This document shows, piece by piece, positions 45,126-59,133 of a stretch of 64,000 nucleotides of DNA. The first letter of the stretch is position 1; the number at the start of each line of letters is the position of its first letter. This DNA comes from Trichoplax adhaerens (Eukaryota; Placozoa; Uniplacotomia; Trichoplacea; Trichoplacidae). Position numbers and translations under genes: made by a program. The stretch spans positions 2,353,836 to 2,417,835 of the forward strand of contig NW_002060949.1 of the NCBI RefSeq assembly GCF_000150275.1, read 5' to 3'. The notes beneath the pieces were generated by a model, which worked only from the letters and a program-made list of their open reading frames with translations, was not told the DNA's origin and searched no databases.

Positions 45126-46816
45126 TAGAACTAGTCCGAGTTGTATTTCACCTGTATCGTCAGACTTATCGATGCTCATCGGTAAGGAAATTCTCATCTT
45201 AATAAATGTTCAACACTGCAATCATACTAGATACACACTAGCATAAAAGAGTGATGGCGATTTATTAAATCAGATGACACGCAGAAGAAACATCATTCGA
45301 TACATCAATATGGCCTACTCTAGTTGACAAATTATTTTGGGGCAAGAAAGACAACGTCATGCTTGTGCAGTAGACTGAAGAAATGGCGAATGTACTGTAA
45401 AGTGATGTCAAGAAGAATTTTGTCTAAACCTTCACCTATACTGGTATTAATTAATTATTACTGTAAAATGGTAGCCGTAGTCACAGATTAGTACTCCATC
45501 AATGGCGTACCTATATTGACATTTACCTAGCCATTCTAGATCATTGCCGTGTGATTATAAACGATCACTGCAAAATAAATTGCAGTCATTGATATTCGTT
45601 TCGTTGCTGCACGGTTAAAATTGGACAACCCTTCTACAGTGGGCAGGAAAACGCTAGCGAAGACAGGACTGTTATGTTAACTGGAATAGAAATTTCCTTG
45701 GTGACCATACCGACTATGCAAGATGTCTTAAAGGTCGCTGATGGATAAACGTTCCATACTGGAGACCATGAATGCTAGTCGAAACTTTTCAAACCAGTCT
45801 ATCGCCTTTAAAACTATTTTGGCTGCAACTCAATCTGTTCGTGGCAAAGCAATTGTCCATTCGTTTAACCACTGCAAAAAGCAAGTGAATTTTTTCATCA
45901 AGGTCTGAAAACGCTTTCTTCTGCTTACTCAGGCAAACTTCCATGGAGAACTGTTACATCTTTTGGCCCATGAGTAGCTCATGCTGACGAATTGTCAGTT
46001 TCAACTGTAGGCCTTAAAGCAACAGTCGTTGAATTTTAAGAGCTGCAGCCATAAGCCAGAGGGACTGGGACCAATTCTATTCTAATCAAGCATGGACGCG
46101 GTATTGATGAGTCTCTACTCACGCATGCCTGTTGACGAAAAATGGCGGATTAAAGGTCAAGAGTTTATACTCAGTGTTGTTAATTAATTTATATTGAACA
46201 ATTCAGCCCTATGTAAGCAATGTCTGTAATAATTCTTTGTTTTGTGCTAGACTATATCATAACATAGAGTACTTAATGAAAAAGCAGTTGCTGCTAAAAA
46301 TGCCTTCGACTTGTCCAACACCAGCGTCGAGCAAAATAATGGCTACACCGAAGGCTACCCCATATTGGTCATGAATGAAAATAACGAATTGATGCAAGAT
46401 TTTACGGCAGAGTGAGACAATCTATCTACCATAATGACATTATTACTAACAGAGTTTATCCATTCTACCTTATAATATACTTAGAGCATCGTAAATCGAA
46501 TTAATGATGGCACAGTATCATAGCCAGGCATTATTTTACTAACAGCAATACTATACGCTAGGGAAATATTTGCAGTAGGCGGTGGAGGATAGGGTAAAAA
46601 TGTTTTAGTCAAATGATGGCTATGTCGAAAGCTATTCAATGAATGCAAGCAACGACTGAGTGAATTTATTTCATGATTAAGAGCGACAAAATTACTTTCT
46701 TCACGCTATAACGTAGCATCTCTTGACAACAACGCGTTGCAATATAAGTATCGAGTAAAATTCTGACTACGGTACGTCCAGTATATCGAAGGCTAGTTAA
46801 AACAAGTCAGTCTTAA

Positions 46817-47245
46817 CGACTGAAAAATGAAAGACTTTACTTCAAGGGCAAGAAGGATAGAATGATTGCGCGAAGCAAGAATTTGAGTATAACCTTTATT
46901 GGACGCGACGTGTAGTAAAATAGCAACTATGATGAGTGATTGAAGTCTACGAAACCAATTGGCCATAAGGTAGAGTAAAATAGTGACTGTGGTGATTGGT
47001 TAAAGGTTGCTAAACCAATTGGCCATAACGTTGAGTAAAATAGTAACTATGGCGAAGGCGACTAAATTAACGTCAAAGTAAACAACGACTGAGTGAAAGA
47101 TTTTACTACAAGGGCAAGAAGGATAAAATGTTTCAACGAAGCAAGAATATTGACTACGACGTTTAGTAAAATAGGGACTATCTTGAAGTGCTATTGAACC
47201 AATTGGCCATAGTATTGCGTAAACTAATAACTATGTCGAGGGCTA
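46817..47245. repeat. higher-order repeat with 60-bp subunits
   Basis: GAGTAAAATAGTGACTATGG recurs in phase every 60 bp (46917, 46977, 47037), with AAACCAATTGGCCATAA in each unit. A larger unit beginning at AAGACTTTAC-TCAAGGGCAA (46831) recurs about 266 bp later at 47097 and again carries GTAAAATAG and AACCAATTGGCCATA. This is nested tandem structure. Confidence 0.8.
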
Positions 47246-47969
47246 TTTAATGAATACAAGCAACGACTGAATAAATCATTGGCACAAATTGATCAATTAC
47301 CATCATCACGCCGTAGCTATTGTCGATGAATGGAGAAACATTTCCATCACTCCTCCACGGATTACATTCGAAGATCTTCGTTGTCTATCCACCTCTGAAT
47401 TGAATAAGATGCTTTACTTCCGGATTCAACTATATCTACCTGTGCACCTCTGTAATTACCTTTATCCTATGAAAATGTCGTCGAAGGTTAAAAATCGATT
47501 TTCTTTCACCTCCAAAAAATGATCGCCATCATACTGCAAGCTCCACCTGGTCTGTCGGCATCATCATAAGAGACAATAGTATACTTTACATCTGTATCAT
47601 CACTAGTCTAGTACCAACCGGAATCCATTAAAAAAAGAATTTAAACTGCACAGGCTTTCATCAATCGCTGTATTTTAGTAGATGATGAACTAGCTATAGT
47701 TATTCATGAATGTTGGGCTATATTCAGATTGAGATTTAGGATTTAATTTACAGTATTCTATTAGTGCTATATTCAATGGCCATGAAAATACCAATGACTG
47801 CAGAGTGCAATCATCGCCAGCTTGAGCTATCGGCAATCTTGAAATACATATGTATGCCTAATATCGATTCATTTATTTATTTATTTACCGTCAAATAGTT
47901 ACTGATCAACTTTTAGGAATACTGTAGCATTATTTTAAATTGAATGTATTGCAGCCCAACATTATCATA

Positions 47970-49330
47970 ATAATTTCAATTTTAATAGTAAGCAACCAGC
48001 AGTCACATTTCCACGTAGTGTCGATTAGAAGGATCCAAGGATCGTTAGCTTGAGCTGCCCCTAATTTCTATATTGATAATACTGCACTGATTTGGAATAG
48101 CTCATCACAACACCAACGATGTCGTAATCTCCTGTGAAATCACACAGTACTTTAATTTCATTCAAGGAAAATGGTTAATTTATAGTAGTATTGGACCAGA
48201 CAGTATTGATTAGAATTCAACGATCGAAAACTTGAGATGCTAAACCGGTGATTTCCAGCTTGATAGCTCGTAATAATATCCAATAATATAATAATTAATT
48301 TATTACAACCCGATGATTTTTACGCGTAATCTTTTGTGAATACATAATCTATTTAATTTCGAGAAAATTGTTGATTTACCCAGTATAGTAGCATACCTTA
48401 GAATTGTGGATCTCTCTAAGGCATAGGTATCTACAAGTCTAGGGTATTGGTCACGACAGAATCCAACGATAGAAAACTTGAAGTTAACGAGATCTATTTA
48501 ATTGATAGAGAACTTGAGCTACTGAGCGCTAGTTAATTTAGGAAAAATTATTCATTCATCCAGCTGCTGTAGTATTGGGCATAGCAGTGTCGATTGAAAT
48601 CCAGCTATAGAAATTTGAGCTACCTACGATCTGCTTCCTAAATAATTAATCTATCATAATAATATTCAATAATTTATGGCAATATCGACGATCTTGCTAG
48701 TAATCTTCTATGAACATTTCAATTTATCATAGTCTTGGGACATGACCATGCACTGTATAAGAATCCAATGATCAGAAATTATCGACAATTCACCACTTGA
48801 CAATCCATTCTACCAATATAGAATACTCCGAAATGGTTCGTCACGACATCAATGATCTTACTGGAAAGATTCTATAAATATTAACTTATTTTAGTACTAC
48901 AACAATTTTTAATCGTAGCAAGCTGCATCGCCCTATTACACATGACAATGTCGATTGAAATCCAACGATCGGAAGCTTGAGCTACCGGTGATTTGCATCT
49001 TACCATTAATAATACCAATGCCCACGTAATAACCCTATCCTAAAATCACCATAACATGGATGATGCTGCTGATAAAGCTTATGAATACTGAATTTATCTT
49101 AGTTCAAATCTGTATCAGGGACTATTGTAGTAAAAGAAAGTGTTTTAGTAGTCCCTATCTGCATCTGGAGCATCAAATAATACTCATGTATGTCATAACT
49201 CAAAAATAATTCATCACGACACCAGTAGCATGACTGATCCACTTTTACAAATATTGAATTTAGAACAAGTTGCTAGAAAACAGCGAGCTGCAACGTGTTA
49301 TTCATCGAAAGCCTAAGCTGTCAGCGATCT
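47970..49330. repeat. old, strongly diverged tandem array
   Basis: The phrase GTCGATTGAAATCCAACGATCGAAAACTTGAGCTACCGGTGAT recurs in degraded forms at about 48018, 48208, 48459, 48590 and 48953, followed by TAATAATAT-CAATAAT and then an AACATTTCAATTTATCATAG-like segment. Spacing is 130-360 bp. No unit keeps an open frame. Confidence 0.65.
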
Positions 49331-51993
49331 ACGTCATAGTTTATTAATATCGCTTGTATGTAGTGTACTACCATGGAAGAATTCACGGCGCTACCAATAA
49401 TGCTTTGACTGATAATTTTGTATACTAGAGTACAGTGCATAAATCAATGATCAAGCATCGTAAATCGTCATTAAAATCATGTCATAAAGATGCAAAGTTT
49501 GTCGTGTACATGAGCTTATCCATCCTAGAATGACTTCCTAGAAGTAGATTGGAAAAATGGCTTGTCTAGTGAAATTTAAATAATACTTTAGTTTGTCATC
49601 CATCGGACAGCCTACTGCAATCGTCTAATTCATTTGCTGATTGCTTTTAGTAAGCATTCGTGACGATTATTCAGCACCAGTTGATCACTTTACCACTTGG
49701 TGAGCAATCATAAATTGACGGCTGAAATAATAATAATTCAATGATAATGCGATAATAAGAAGAATTATATTACTAAAGCCAAAAAACTCTTGGAACTTTT
49801 CATCTGAAATCCGATATGTAGTACGGTGTACCCTTTCCATCCAATGACCACAAAGTTTGTAGAACAATCTAAACTACACTATCAAAAGAGATCAAAGTAG
49901 GAAATGACTTGTAGCTTCAACAGATCAAATCCTCATTGAACCGAGCAATCCTTGATTGAATTTGATGTCTTAATAATTCATCATTTCAATTATTAGCCCC
50001 CAAATTGATCGTTGCCCGGTATGAGCATCATGGCTGGGCCCGAATGACGGGCCTGCTCATCCGCTTGGCAGTTAACTGATAGTGGATGATGATCTTGTTT
50101 ACAGATCAGTTCGATTATTGCCAATCTCATAATCCTTGATTAAATGATTAAATTGGGTATGTCAAGCTGTCACGAGCCGATAGACTCTTTTAGAAGTAGA
50201 GTATCATGTCTTGTTGCAGTCATGATGATCCATGGAGGTCTCAAAGGCGCTGTCCTCAAGTTGATTTTGATCCGGTGGGCTGGCCGCTTCCACCAGTAGC
50301 CAGATACCGGCGGTAACCATGTTTATGGATCATTACCAATTTCATGTTGACAGGGCTTGTAGTCCAAGACTTGCGATAGAAGAGTCTAGTCCAACTGAAC
50401 TGGAGACCAATCCATCATAGAAACGCCATCAATTCATTTATGAATACGTTTCAAGGCCTGTATCCCATTTACAACACTACTGTATGCCATCAACAAGGTT
50501 GTCGACGAGATGACCAAAGCGCTCTTCCGCGGCTGAGCACGCGCTAGCCTAATGATCGTTTATCTTGTCTGAACAAGTTTATAACAAGTTTAAATATGTC
50601 CCAAACATGATCAAGGCCGACGATGCTCATCATCATCCATATTAATGAATAGCCTCTTAACAACAGTCCAACTACCCAACTACCGTGATACAATCCAGTC
50701 AAACACCTATTGATATTTGCCCATAACGATATTACCATTGAATGTTGATGGATCCACTTGTTAAATCATGTTGCATGTGCAGTTGTCCACATAATAGACA
50801 TGATGGGAACCAACAATACCATATTGTAGGCTATTCTCAATGGCCATTTTAAAAGGCGTTAACTCCTGATGGTTGTATTTTTGCCCAATGCAATGTGCTA
50901 TCTTTCCTATTCATCAACATGGATTGAATTAAAAGAAAAGTTGAACAAGTCTTATCATGTTAGAAAATTGTTGACAATTACGTCAGCATCAGTCGGCAAC
51001 GATTGGCTATCCTATGGATGCTATTGACAAGCGAGATCATTGATATTGATATCAAGGTAGAAATTTCAACAAGATGAGGCTATACATAAACTTGTTGTTG
51101 ACGATAGTCATAGTAGGATAGACCAGGATAGCTAGTAGTATTAGGGTAGTGCCATGAGCGCTGAAACCCAATGGAGGGGGAGGAGGAGAAGAGGATTACC
51201 TGACGTGGCATTTATTTGCGGCCGCCGGTTAACATGAAGAAGCCATATCACTACGGCATGATAGCCATGATTTAAGTTAGTCTACTCTCATCATTCTGCC
51301 AACGATAAGATAATCCATTTACATTTCTATTCTTTCATTAATACAACCTTTTAAAAAAAGGACAAAAAGGCTTGTAGGACGGCCGTTGTACCCCTATTCT
51401 ACTGTTGATCAGTCAGAATTAATGACATAATTAAAATAATTATTATTCTTATTGATACTAGAGTGGAGTAAATGAGTCGTCATCGATTGGCGAGAGTGCA
51501 ATCGTTACGTTAACGTTATCGATAAGAGTCTACAAAATAAATTAGTCATCTTAATTTCATCATTATTATTATTATTATCTTGGTTAGCGTAGGGTAGCAA
51601 GCGTGTTGTATCACGTCGACAAGTTGCAGTTGGCAAGCTTCCACTTGAAATCAAGAGCGACACTGGATCGTTCGATATTCATGTCCTAGCCTGCCTTGGA
51701 CTTGTTCCAACATTGATCACTGTGCTTAACAATTTTAGTGTATAAAAAGTTGACCAACAACCATAAGCCCCCCATTCGTAGACTATCGCTGGCAATTGGC
51801 CTTATTTGTCGCATGACATCCAAATCAAGATAAACTTGATCCACTTCGGTACGCTTGGTGACGAGAAGAGTCATTGGATCCTAGACAAATTAGCCTTCTT
51901 GAAAAAAAATCGCTGCATTGAAAATTGCTTGTGCTGGTATATCGAGGTACAGACATTAACAAGTTGAGGGAGAGAGAGCAATCAACTAGCATC

Positions 51994-54900
51994 ATGGTAA
52001 GCAATCGAATCGATTTGGAAGAATTACAACGTTATATCCATCCTAGAGCCTACGGTTGGTTCCATCTACAACAAAAACGAAGACATTACAATAGCACCAA
52101 TCGGCGTAGTAATATGATCAAATATGATAATATTAAAAATAAACAGGAAGATACTTGGCTAGCTGACATTAAACGTGTCAGAAATCATGATAAAATGTTA
52201 TGGTGTAAACGATTATTAATTAAAATTTTAAAAGATGTCAAAACTGAAAATAAACGCAACATTACCCAATGGATCCGTGATAGAAATACCGATAAATGCA
52301 TCATTTCCAATCCTGATTATCGTGGTAAAATGAGACGTATCGATTGCTTACGACAAACGGATAAAGTATGGCGATTGGATATTGTTATGGCTATTTTATT
52401 TACTGGTGTCCCACTCGAATCGACCGATAGCGACAGAATATGCAAGTCCAATCAATGCCAAAATCCAGACCTCTGCATATCACCATTTCATGTTCAAGTT
52501 GTAGCTAGAGAACTGGATATCTTCTTATATAATAAAATGTCACAACAAGATTCAGGTTAGTCAAAACTTTCAATCATTATTATTCCAATTAAGAAATAGC
52601 CTCGGTGTAATTCTTACTTATTGTTAGACGCACTTTAAAAAATCAAAATATAACAGTAGCTAGAAGATACACACGTTGCCATCATAACTTGATGCAAATG
52701 ATGCCATTAATTTCATCATATCCGTAGATTAATCACTTCATTACCTTAACTAACAATAGAATAGCTTCCATTTTTTTCATCGAATCAATTAATCAATCGG
52801 AAACTATCGGTAATGCTGATCCTAATTTTCATTTTTATCCCTCTCCAAGTGTCTCTCTTTCACAGTACTGTACACACTTATTACTACTAAGATAAATATC
52901 TGCAGATTTACAGATTATACCTACAACTAACCAATGAAGGAATAATCATCTTACTTCCTTATTGTCATAGCACTTATTACTCTTGCCCACTTACATTCAA
53001 CAATTATATAGCTATTGCAATACTTGTTTAAATTTTAAAAACGAACTGACCTCGAATATTATGCTACTGTAATTTACCTTAAAAGACAAATTAGTGCATT
53101 AAACATTTGCTGAAACTGGATTAGGAATAAATGATGAAATATTGCTATTACCCTATTGCCATAACCAATTCAACTAAACAAGAATACTACCCAACATAGA
53201 ACAAGATAGCATATGGTTTGCGTCATTATTACAACTACAAGTACTACAGTACATCAGTTGGTTAAGATCAACCAAATTTTTAAAAGGCTATCGTAATACC
53301 AAGTAAAAATATAATATCGCATTATCCTTCTATATTTGCATACTTTATCATTCTAAATACGATATTGACGACAAAAAGATTCAACAATAAAGTCTACTAT
53401 TCACGCTCATTTATCCAATTATTTTAACTAAAAAGGTTTAAAAATTGATTTGAAAATCCTTACAACAACAATAACAGAGAAGACGACTAAGGAAAAAAAA
53501 AAATCATATCGTCATAGCAGAAAATAACCACTCTCATCCCAGTGATCATTTCCTAGAAATAGAATGTTTGCAACAACCAGTTAGTTACTAAAGCGTATAT
53601 TGAAAAATTAATTACAAGGTTAATAACCTTTAATTCTCATAACTACAGCTGCGGTAGTTTATAACTAGCCCTATTACATAAATACCATTACTGTACTGGA
53701 TATTACGTATATTATGCTGTTGAGATATTCCGATACTCAAAAGATGAATTATTAACATTAAATATCTCTACGACGCTACTACCCTAGCTAACTTATGCTG
53801 TGGTTGATACAATCTCTTCATACGGTCATCATGAGATCGCCAACTCTATGAATTGAGAACTCTTAAAGATATCGTTGAAAATTCATCAATCACGCTTTGC
53901 AGTCATAATATCCAATTGATTTTATTGCAAAAATGTACTCTAATACAGCCTAATAATAAGTCATAATCCTTATATCCATAGAATTTTAAAGGTCTTCAAT
54001 GTTATAACTGCAAAGTTGCGAATACGTCTAAAATTTAATATCAAAATCAAAACTTTAATTCCTTGTCTAGGCGCTGGCTAATCAACAACACAGCGCATTC
54101 TCATAATATTGTACGGAGAAAAAAAAATTCACACCTATGTACTGCTGAGAACTCCTTAAAAATCGCAATCGAGAATTTTTAACTTTATTACGAAAGAGGA
54201 ATTTAAAAACTCTTCCTATGCCTAAAATAGGATACTAATCTACTTTTTGACACCTGTTTCCAATTTAGAAATATTTTGGGTTATTTCATCAGACCATACT
54301 GTTACAGTTCAACACGTGGGAAAATGGCGGCCCATCAAATGAAAACATACACCGCCTTTATTGCATGATGTAAATGATGCAATGCGTCCAAAGTGGACGA
54401 TATTTGTACGATATTACATGTGAAATAGCGCAAATGATATAATGACTATTATAAGGCGAAGTAGTCTGTTTAGATCGATCTTGAACGATCGAATCGACGA
54501 ACTAGTTCAATTATTCAATTTTTTCCACCATTTTTAATATTGGTACGACGTGATTGAGAAATGCGTTGACATACAGTAAACGTATACGGTTGATAGTATC
54601 CAAGTCTAGTCTACGTATATAATTTTGTATTCATGAGAATGCCATATTGCATAGCTTGCATATATATACATACGTCTTATAGGCAAAGCATCGCGTCATC
54701 ACTTTTTCTTCCACATTATTATGCCGCAATAGGCATTCATGAGGAATAGCATATGCATTTCCCTAAAAATAATATAGTTTGCCCTTCGACTAAATATTAT
54801 CTTTACATAATATGATAAAATTCTTTTTAAGATTAGTTAAGAATTTATTCTTAATTAAAAAACTTTCTTCGCTATTAATTAAATAAAAAAGTTCTTTTTA

Positions 54901-55924
54901 ATATCGCGCTGGGAACCAGGATAGAAAGAGTATTAAATTAATTTATTAGCAGATAGATAGACAACTTTATAAACGTAATTAAGAATTTATGATATAGAAA
55001 ACCTTCATTTTATTATGCTGATGATTTAAATATAAAACTATTTTAAAATTACTCTCTTCTATATTATGAAATAATTTATTCACTTCAAATCGAGATGGGC
55101 TTTGAAATATAAATTAGAGAGTAAAAATTAAACAGCTAACCACATTTACTGAAATAAAAGTCGTACTTTTAGCAGGATTTATGCGACTAGATAGATTGTA
55201 CCTTAAAATATATTATATTCTTTGTTGTCAAGTAAATAATCCCGATTAAAATAATTAAAAAGTATAAATTGGACATGAAAATATTTGCTATTTATAAGAA
55301 ATAAAGCTTAGCTTTACATGCAGACGGCAAGAATAAATTTTAAAATCGACATCCTTTATTTTATGTTACAGGTAATTCAGTTAGAATTCATAGCGTATTT
55401 AAAGCAAGCGACTTTAATACTGCTGCTGGTAAGAAGACTAGAATAAGATTTAAAAAAAACTGTAGATTGTTGCGTCCTTTTTGTCTTTACTTACAATTAA
55501 ATCAAAAATTTCAATTATTATAGACGCGGCGGCATCTGTGCCACCATCAATACCACCGTCGCCTCCGCCATATTACAGAACGGCGATTAACGTTGGCAAC
55601 TTAGCTAGAGAGGATAATAACAACCATGAAACGGCTGTTTCAGTCCCGAACGATATTGTTACCTCTGCATCAATTGCTACAACTGCCGTTAACAATTTAG
55701 TACCAATGATTTCGGTATGGAATAGTAGTGACTGTCTACCGCATCCGCATTCGCAAATTATATCATTTTCTCCTACAAGTGGCCATTTTGTCCGAAGCCA
55801 GCCTTATGGTAATTGTTACTGCCCTCCATCTGCTGTGGATCCATCGCATCGCCCGATTGCAACTACACCCAGAGGCACAGAATTTATCCCGCAACCTAAT
55901 CACGGGTATGTATTGTATGTTTGA
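51994..55924 (+). CDS. NFI: Nuclear Factor I (NFI/CTF) family transcription factor
   Basis: Exons 51994-52555, 55372-55428 and 55524-55924 join in phase (DSG|NSVRIHSVFKASDFNTAA|DAAASVPPS). The first exon encodes the whole DNA-binding domain, which in the family binds TTGGC(N5)GCCAA as a dimer through an MH1-like fold. Diagnostic residues are CIISNPDYRGKMRRIDCLRQ, DKVWRLDIVMAILFTGVPLE, STDSDR and ARELDIFLY. Cysteines and a histidine that match the zinc-coordinating set of MH1-like folds are kept (QCQNPDLC, SPFHV). The N-terminus is short compared with vertebrate NFI. An open frame extends upstream to 51925 without an ATG, so ATG 51994 is preferred. The C-terminal part is Pro/Ser-rich and low complexity (PPSIPPSPPPYY), as expected for an activation domain, and ends at 55924 unless the GTATGT at about 55909 is a donor to further exons. 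Confidence 0.93.
52556..55371 (+). other. NFI intron 1, 2.8 kb
   Basis: It is bounded by CAG^GTTAGT and TTACAG^GTAATT. It is AT-rich, with stray GTACTGTAC motifs (52867). No internal exon, RNA gene or mobile element was recognised. Alternative NFI exons cannot be excluded. Confidence 0.6.
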
Positions 55925-57751
55925 TAATTAATTTCTATGTTTGAACGATTATTTCTATCTCAATTGAATATGCCATACTCTATGTTACTTGACAGATTGA
56001 CATGTACTACTGCACTCTGCTAATATTACTGTAGTTATTTTTGAAGCGAAATCGCTAATGTCTATCTCGGCCACTCTATTACCATAACTTGCGACTAGCA
56101 TTAAATCCAATCTACTCATTATTTTTCAACCCCTTACTACATTACTCGATTGATTTGCATTCATACTATCTTGATGAAAGTCTTTTTGTTAATCTACTGA
56201 TTTTAAGATACCGCTGTGGTAATTATTTTACTGTATATTGACATGGCATTATAATTCAATATTTTCTTCAGCAGTGAATATATTCATTTACGGGAACCTA
56301 TAGCGACGTTACAGGGAAGTCCATATTAAAAATTTTGAATGAAATTTTGCAAGGATCAACCTATCTATAGCATAATATCAACTTTCAAGACGTTCTACAA
56401 GATTTTACAATATGTTGCAAAAAATTACATTAACAGATATTGGTAATTATAAAAATACTAGAACTATAAATTAGGCCTTTAAAGCTCTAATTAAAACAGT
56501 ACAGCTGTCCGACATGTTGCCTACTGCAGTCAAACAATTCATTTAATTGTACTGTAGGTTTCGCATTTGTTCTTAAAATATAAGAAATGCTTCGATGCTA
56601 TGATTAACATGAATGTTAGAGTTTCGATCTATATAAATATAAGACAGTATCTATACGTATATGTATAAAAATTCGTTTCTACGGTCTGTTTCATTGATTC
56701 GTTCAATATTGAACGTTAACGTTTTTAAAAATTACATACATTCGTTCGCAACAAGTCACAATTTTATAGCGATGATCATAAGGCTATAAAAAAATCATTA
56801 AATTATTTTATAAAATTAATTACTGTAATCAAATGAATTTTAAATTCTGTTTAGTGTCTCTGATATACTTAAGTTGAGTAATACTATATCACGACTTTCA
56901 TGTTCTATCTTCTCTATGTACTTGTATTTTAAAAATTCATTTGTATCGTTAACAAAATGACAAAAGTTATGTATTTGTCATGAGAGTTTCTCAGCTATTT
57001 TCTTTTAATGAAAGCAAATAAATGACTAACAATGTGAAAAAACGAGTGATGAAATTCGTTGCAATGTTCTTAAGCCGAATAGTTATTTTATTTATGTCAG
57101 TGTAATACCCAATTAAGATACGTTGTTAGCATCAAAAATAAATTTCTTTACACAGCTAGTACAGCATAACTGAATTGCTAAAATGACTCTAATCGTGTTA
57201 TATTATTACTATAGATGGGAGAATACTGTAGCATTGAAAGTTGCAACGTAAAATTATTTTGGGATTAGTCTGTTTAGTATTTCCTAATTGCTATTCCCAG
57301 CAGTAATATCATTGAAATTAGGCGTACTCTGCTCCATCCTTTTAAGTTTAATGTTTTCTAAATTTGCGTACATTTTCGCTAAATCATTTTTAAATGTTAT
57401 CATATATCATGATCGAATTTCATTACCGATTCTCATCTCCGTAATTGCTATTCCGAGTAAATATCGTGAAAGTTGGGGATACTGTATTCTCGTTTCTAGA
57501 CATCACCTGAAATTTTTGCATACCAACATCACTATATTTTATCTCTGATTTTACGTCTTTTTATTTACTACTCCTGTTGCTATCGTAATCCTTTTTAATT
57601 GACCTACTAATATTTAAGTTTAAGGATACTATTATGAAAATATCTTTAGATTTACAACATTGTATTTACTCTGTAATTTTTAAGCAACAGTTTGACTTTA
57701 CGCGTAGTAGCTTCCGCCGTAGGCATCAAGGAAAATTTAATTTGTAATCGA

Positions 57752-57829
57752 CTATTCCCTGCTGATACCAGGCGGTGGCGTAGGTATCTGCGATAACTGT
57801 ATACAATTTCCATTTTGTTCATGTAATAA
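57752..57829 (-). CDS. possible orphan 3'-terminal exon
   Basis: Reading the minus strand, a pyrimidine-rich TTTTCCAG acceptor is followed by 25 codons (LLHEQNGNCIQLSQIPTPPP, then GISRE) and a stop. Composition is protein-like, unlike most open frames around it, and the exon is phase 0. I found no matching upstream exon between 57.9 and 62.6 kb, so this may be chance. An overlapping 56-codon ATG frame in another register (MNKMEIVYSYRRYLRHR) competes for the same DNA. Confidence 0.25.
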   Translation of the reverse strand, partial: LLHEQNGNCIQLSQIPTPPPGISRE

Positions 57830-59133
57830 CTGGAAAATTTTTTAAAGACTGCACCAATAGAATCGCTTTACTTTTTAATTAACATCACATATGGCTATAC
57901 TACGTATAAATTTTCTATCATAACGCGCTTCCTAGTTTCATCCACATTCATTAACTGACATTGCAGTTGTTACACTCGACGTGAATACTTTTATTGCTTC
58001 TATTGATGCTATACGTTGTTCATAAATTGTTTAATACGACGCATTTCTAATATTTATCACTGATTATTAGCTGAAATTGCTACCAAATTCTATTTGTACT
58101 CTTTACATTTGTCATTTCCTACAAATACATAGTTAGCGCTTATTGCATCTTGTTCGTAAGCTTCCTTACTGTTAATATGATACATCTCTACATGTCTAGG
58201 TATTATAGTTAGCTAAAATTGTTACGCTACCTTTAAGTATGAATTATTTCATTTGAAATCGAAGCTTATCTACTTTTTCTTCTTTGCATAGTTATTAGTT
58301 ACTAGTAAATAGATGCATGATTTCTCAGTGCTTTTATTTGATTTGCATTAGAGAGATTAAATTAGCACTAACAGTTAAAGTTGTAGTTATTTCCTTATGA
58401 TTGATAACCTACCGAGCTTTTATTGATATATACGTATGTATTTTTTTAATCGCTTTAAAGAACTCGTTGCGCTCATACTAACATAAAGGAAATAACATTC
58501 CGCACTACCTTATATAATACTACACCGGCATAAAATACCGCAGTTTAGGCGCTCCTCTTTTAACATCGTTAACAGTTACTGCACACGTTCAATATCGAGA
58601 ATATACGATACATTTCACCGATAGTTTACTTGATTTTAGAAATGCGCAGGTACTACTCGTCTCTTGTCATAGGAGTCTAAATTTCCGGACTATCGTAGTT
58701 TTTTAGTGCGCTAGAATGATCGCAGTCGCAGCTATTCGCTGAAAAGCTCATTTTTATGGGATAAAGTACATGTATGTGCATAAATTTTAAACTTATATAT
58801 AAATCCGCAAGATTATTCAATGTTGTAAGTGCGCTAAAACGATCCTGGTCGCCATTATCAACTTAAAGTCTCGTAATTTCGTGGAGCGGCTATCGGTATA
58901 TATTTTCTCAGGACGATCAACATTTTGTCAGTTGGAGTGATTCATTTAATGATATCAACCGCAAAGCTTAGATCAACGGATAGATATTCTCTCAAACCGG
59001 CGTAATCATGTTCTTTCTGCCAATTAATATATTCAATAATCGCTGTGATCAACTGAAAATTCATGTCACAAGATTGCTATTTCATAAATCTTCTTTGGAA
59101 AATTGATAAAAATATCAGATTGCATAGAATGAG

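Larger units (their letters stand above)
41494..51993. other. 10.5 kb gene-poor, repeat-rich region
   Basis: No exon chain or conserved domain was recognised between DOT1L and NFI. The longest open frames are below 90 codons and unremarkable. Much of it is made of degenerate tandem repeats of at least four different families (see the separate entries). A stretch at about 49960-51250 is less AT-rich and has no visible internal repetition; I could not classify it. Confidence 0.55.

Noticed and set aside
49960-51250. GC-richer block as a possible transposon
   Set aside because: No transposase-like frame, terminal repeats or target-site duplication were visible.
57288-57548. Hydrophobic 86-codon frame that could be a small membrane protein
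   Set aside because: No family signature, no supporting splice partners, and a composition expected from AT-rich noise.
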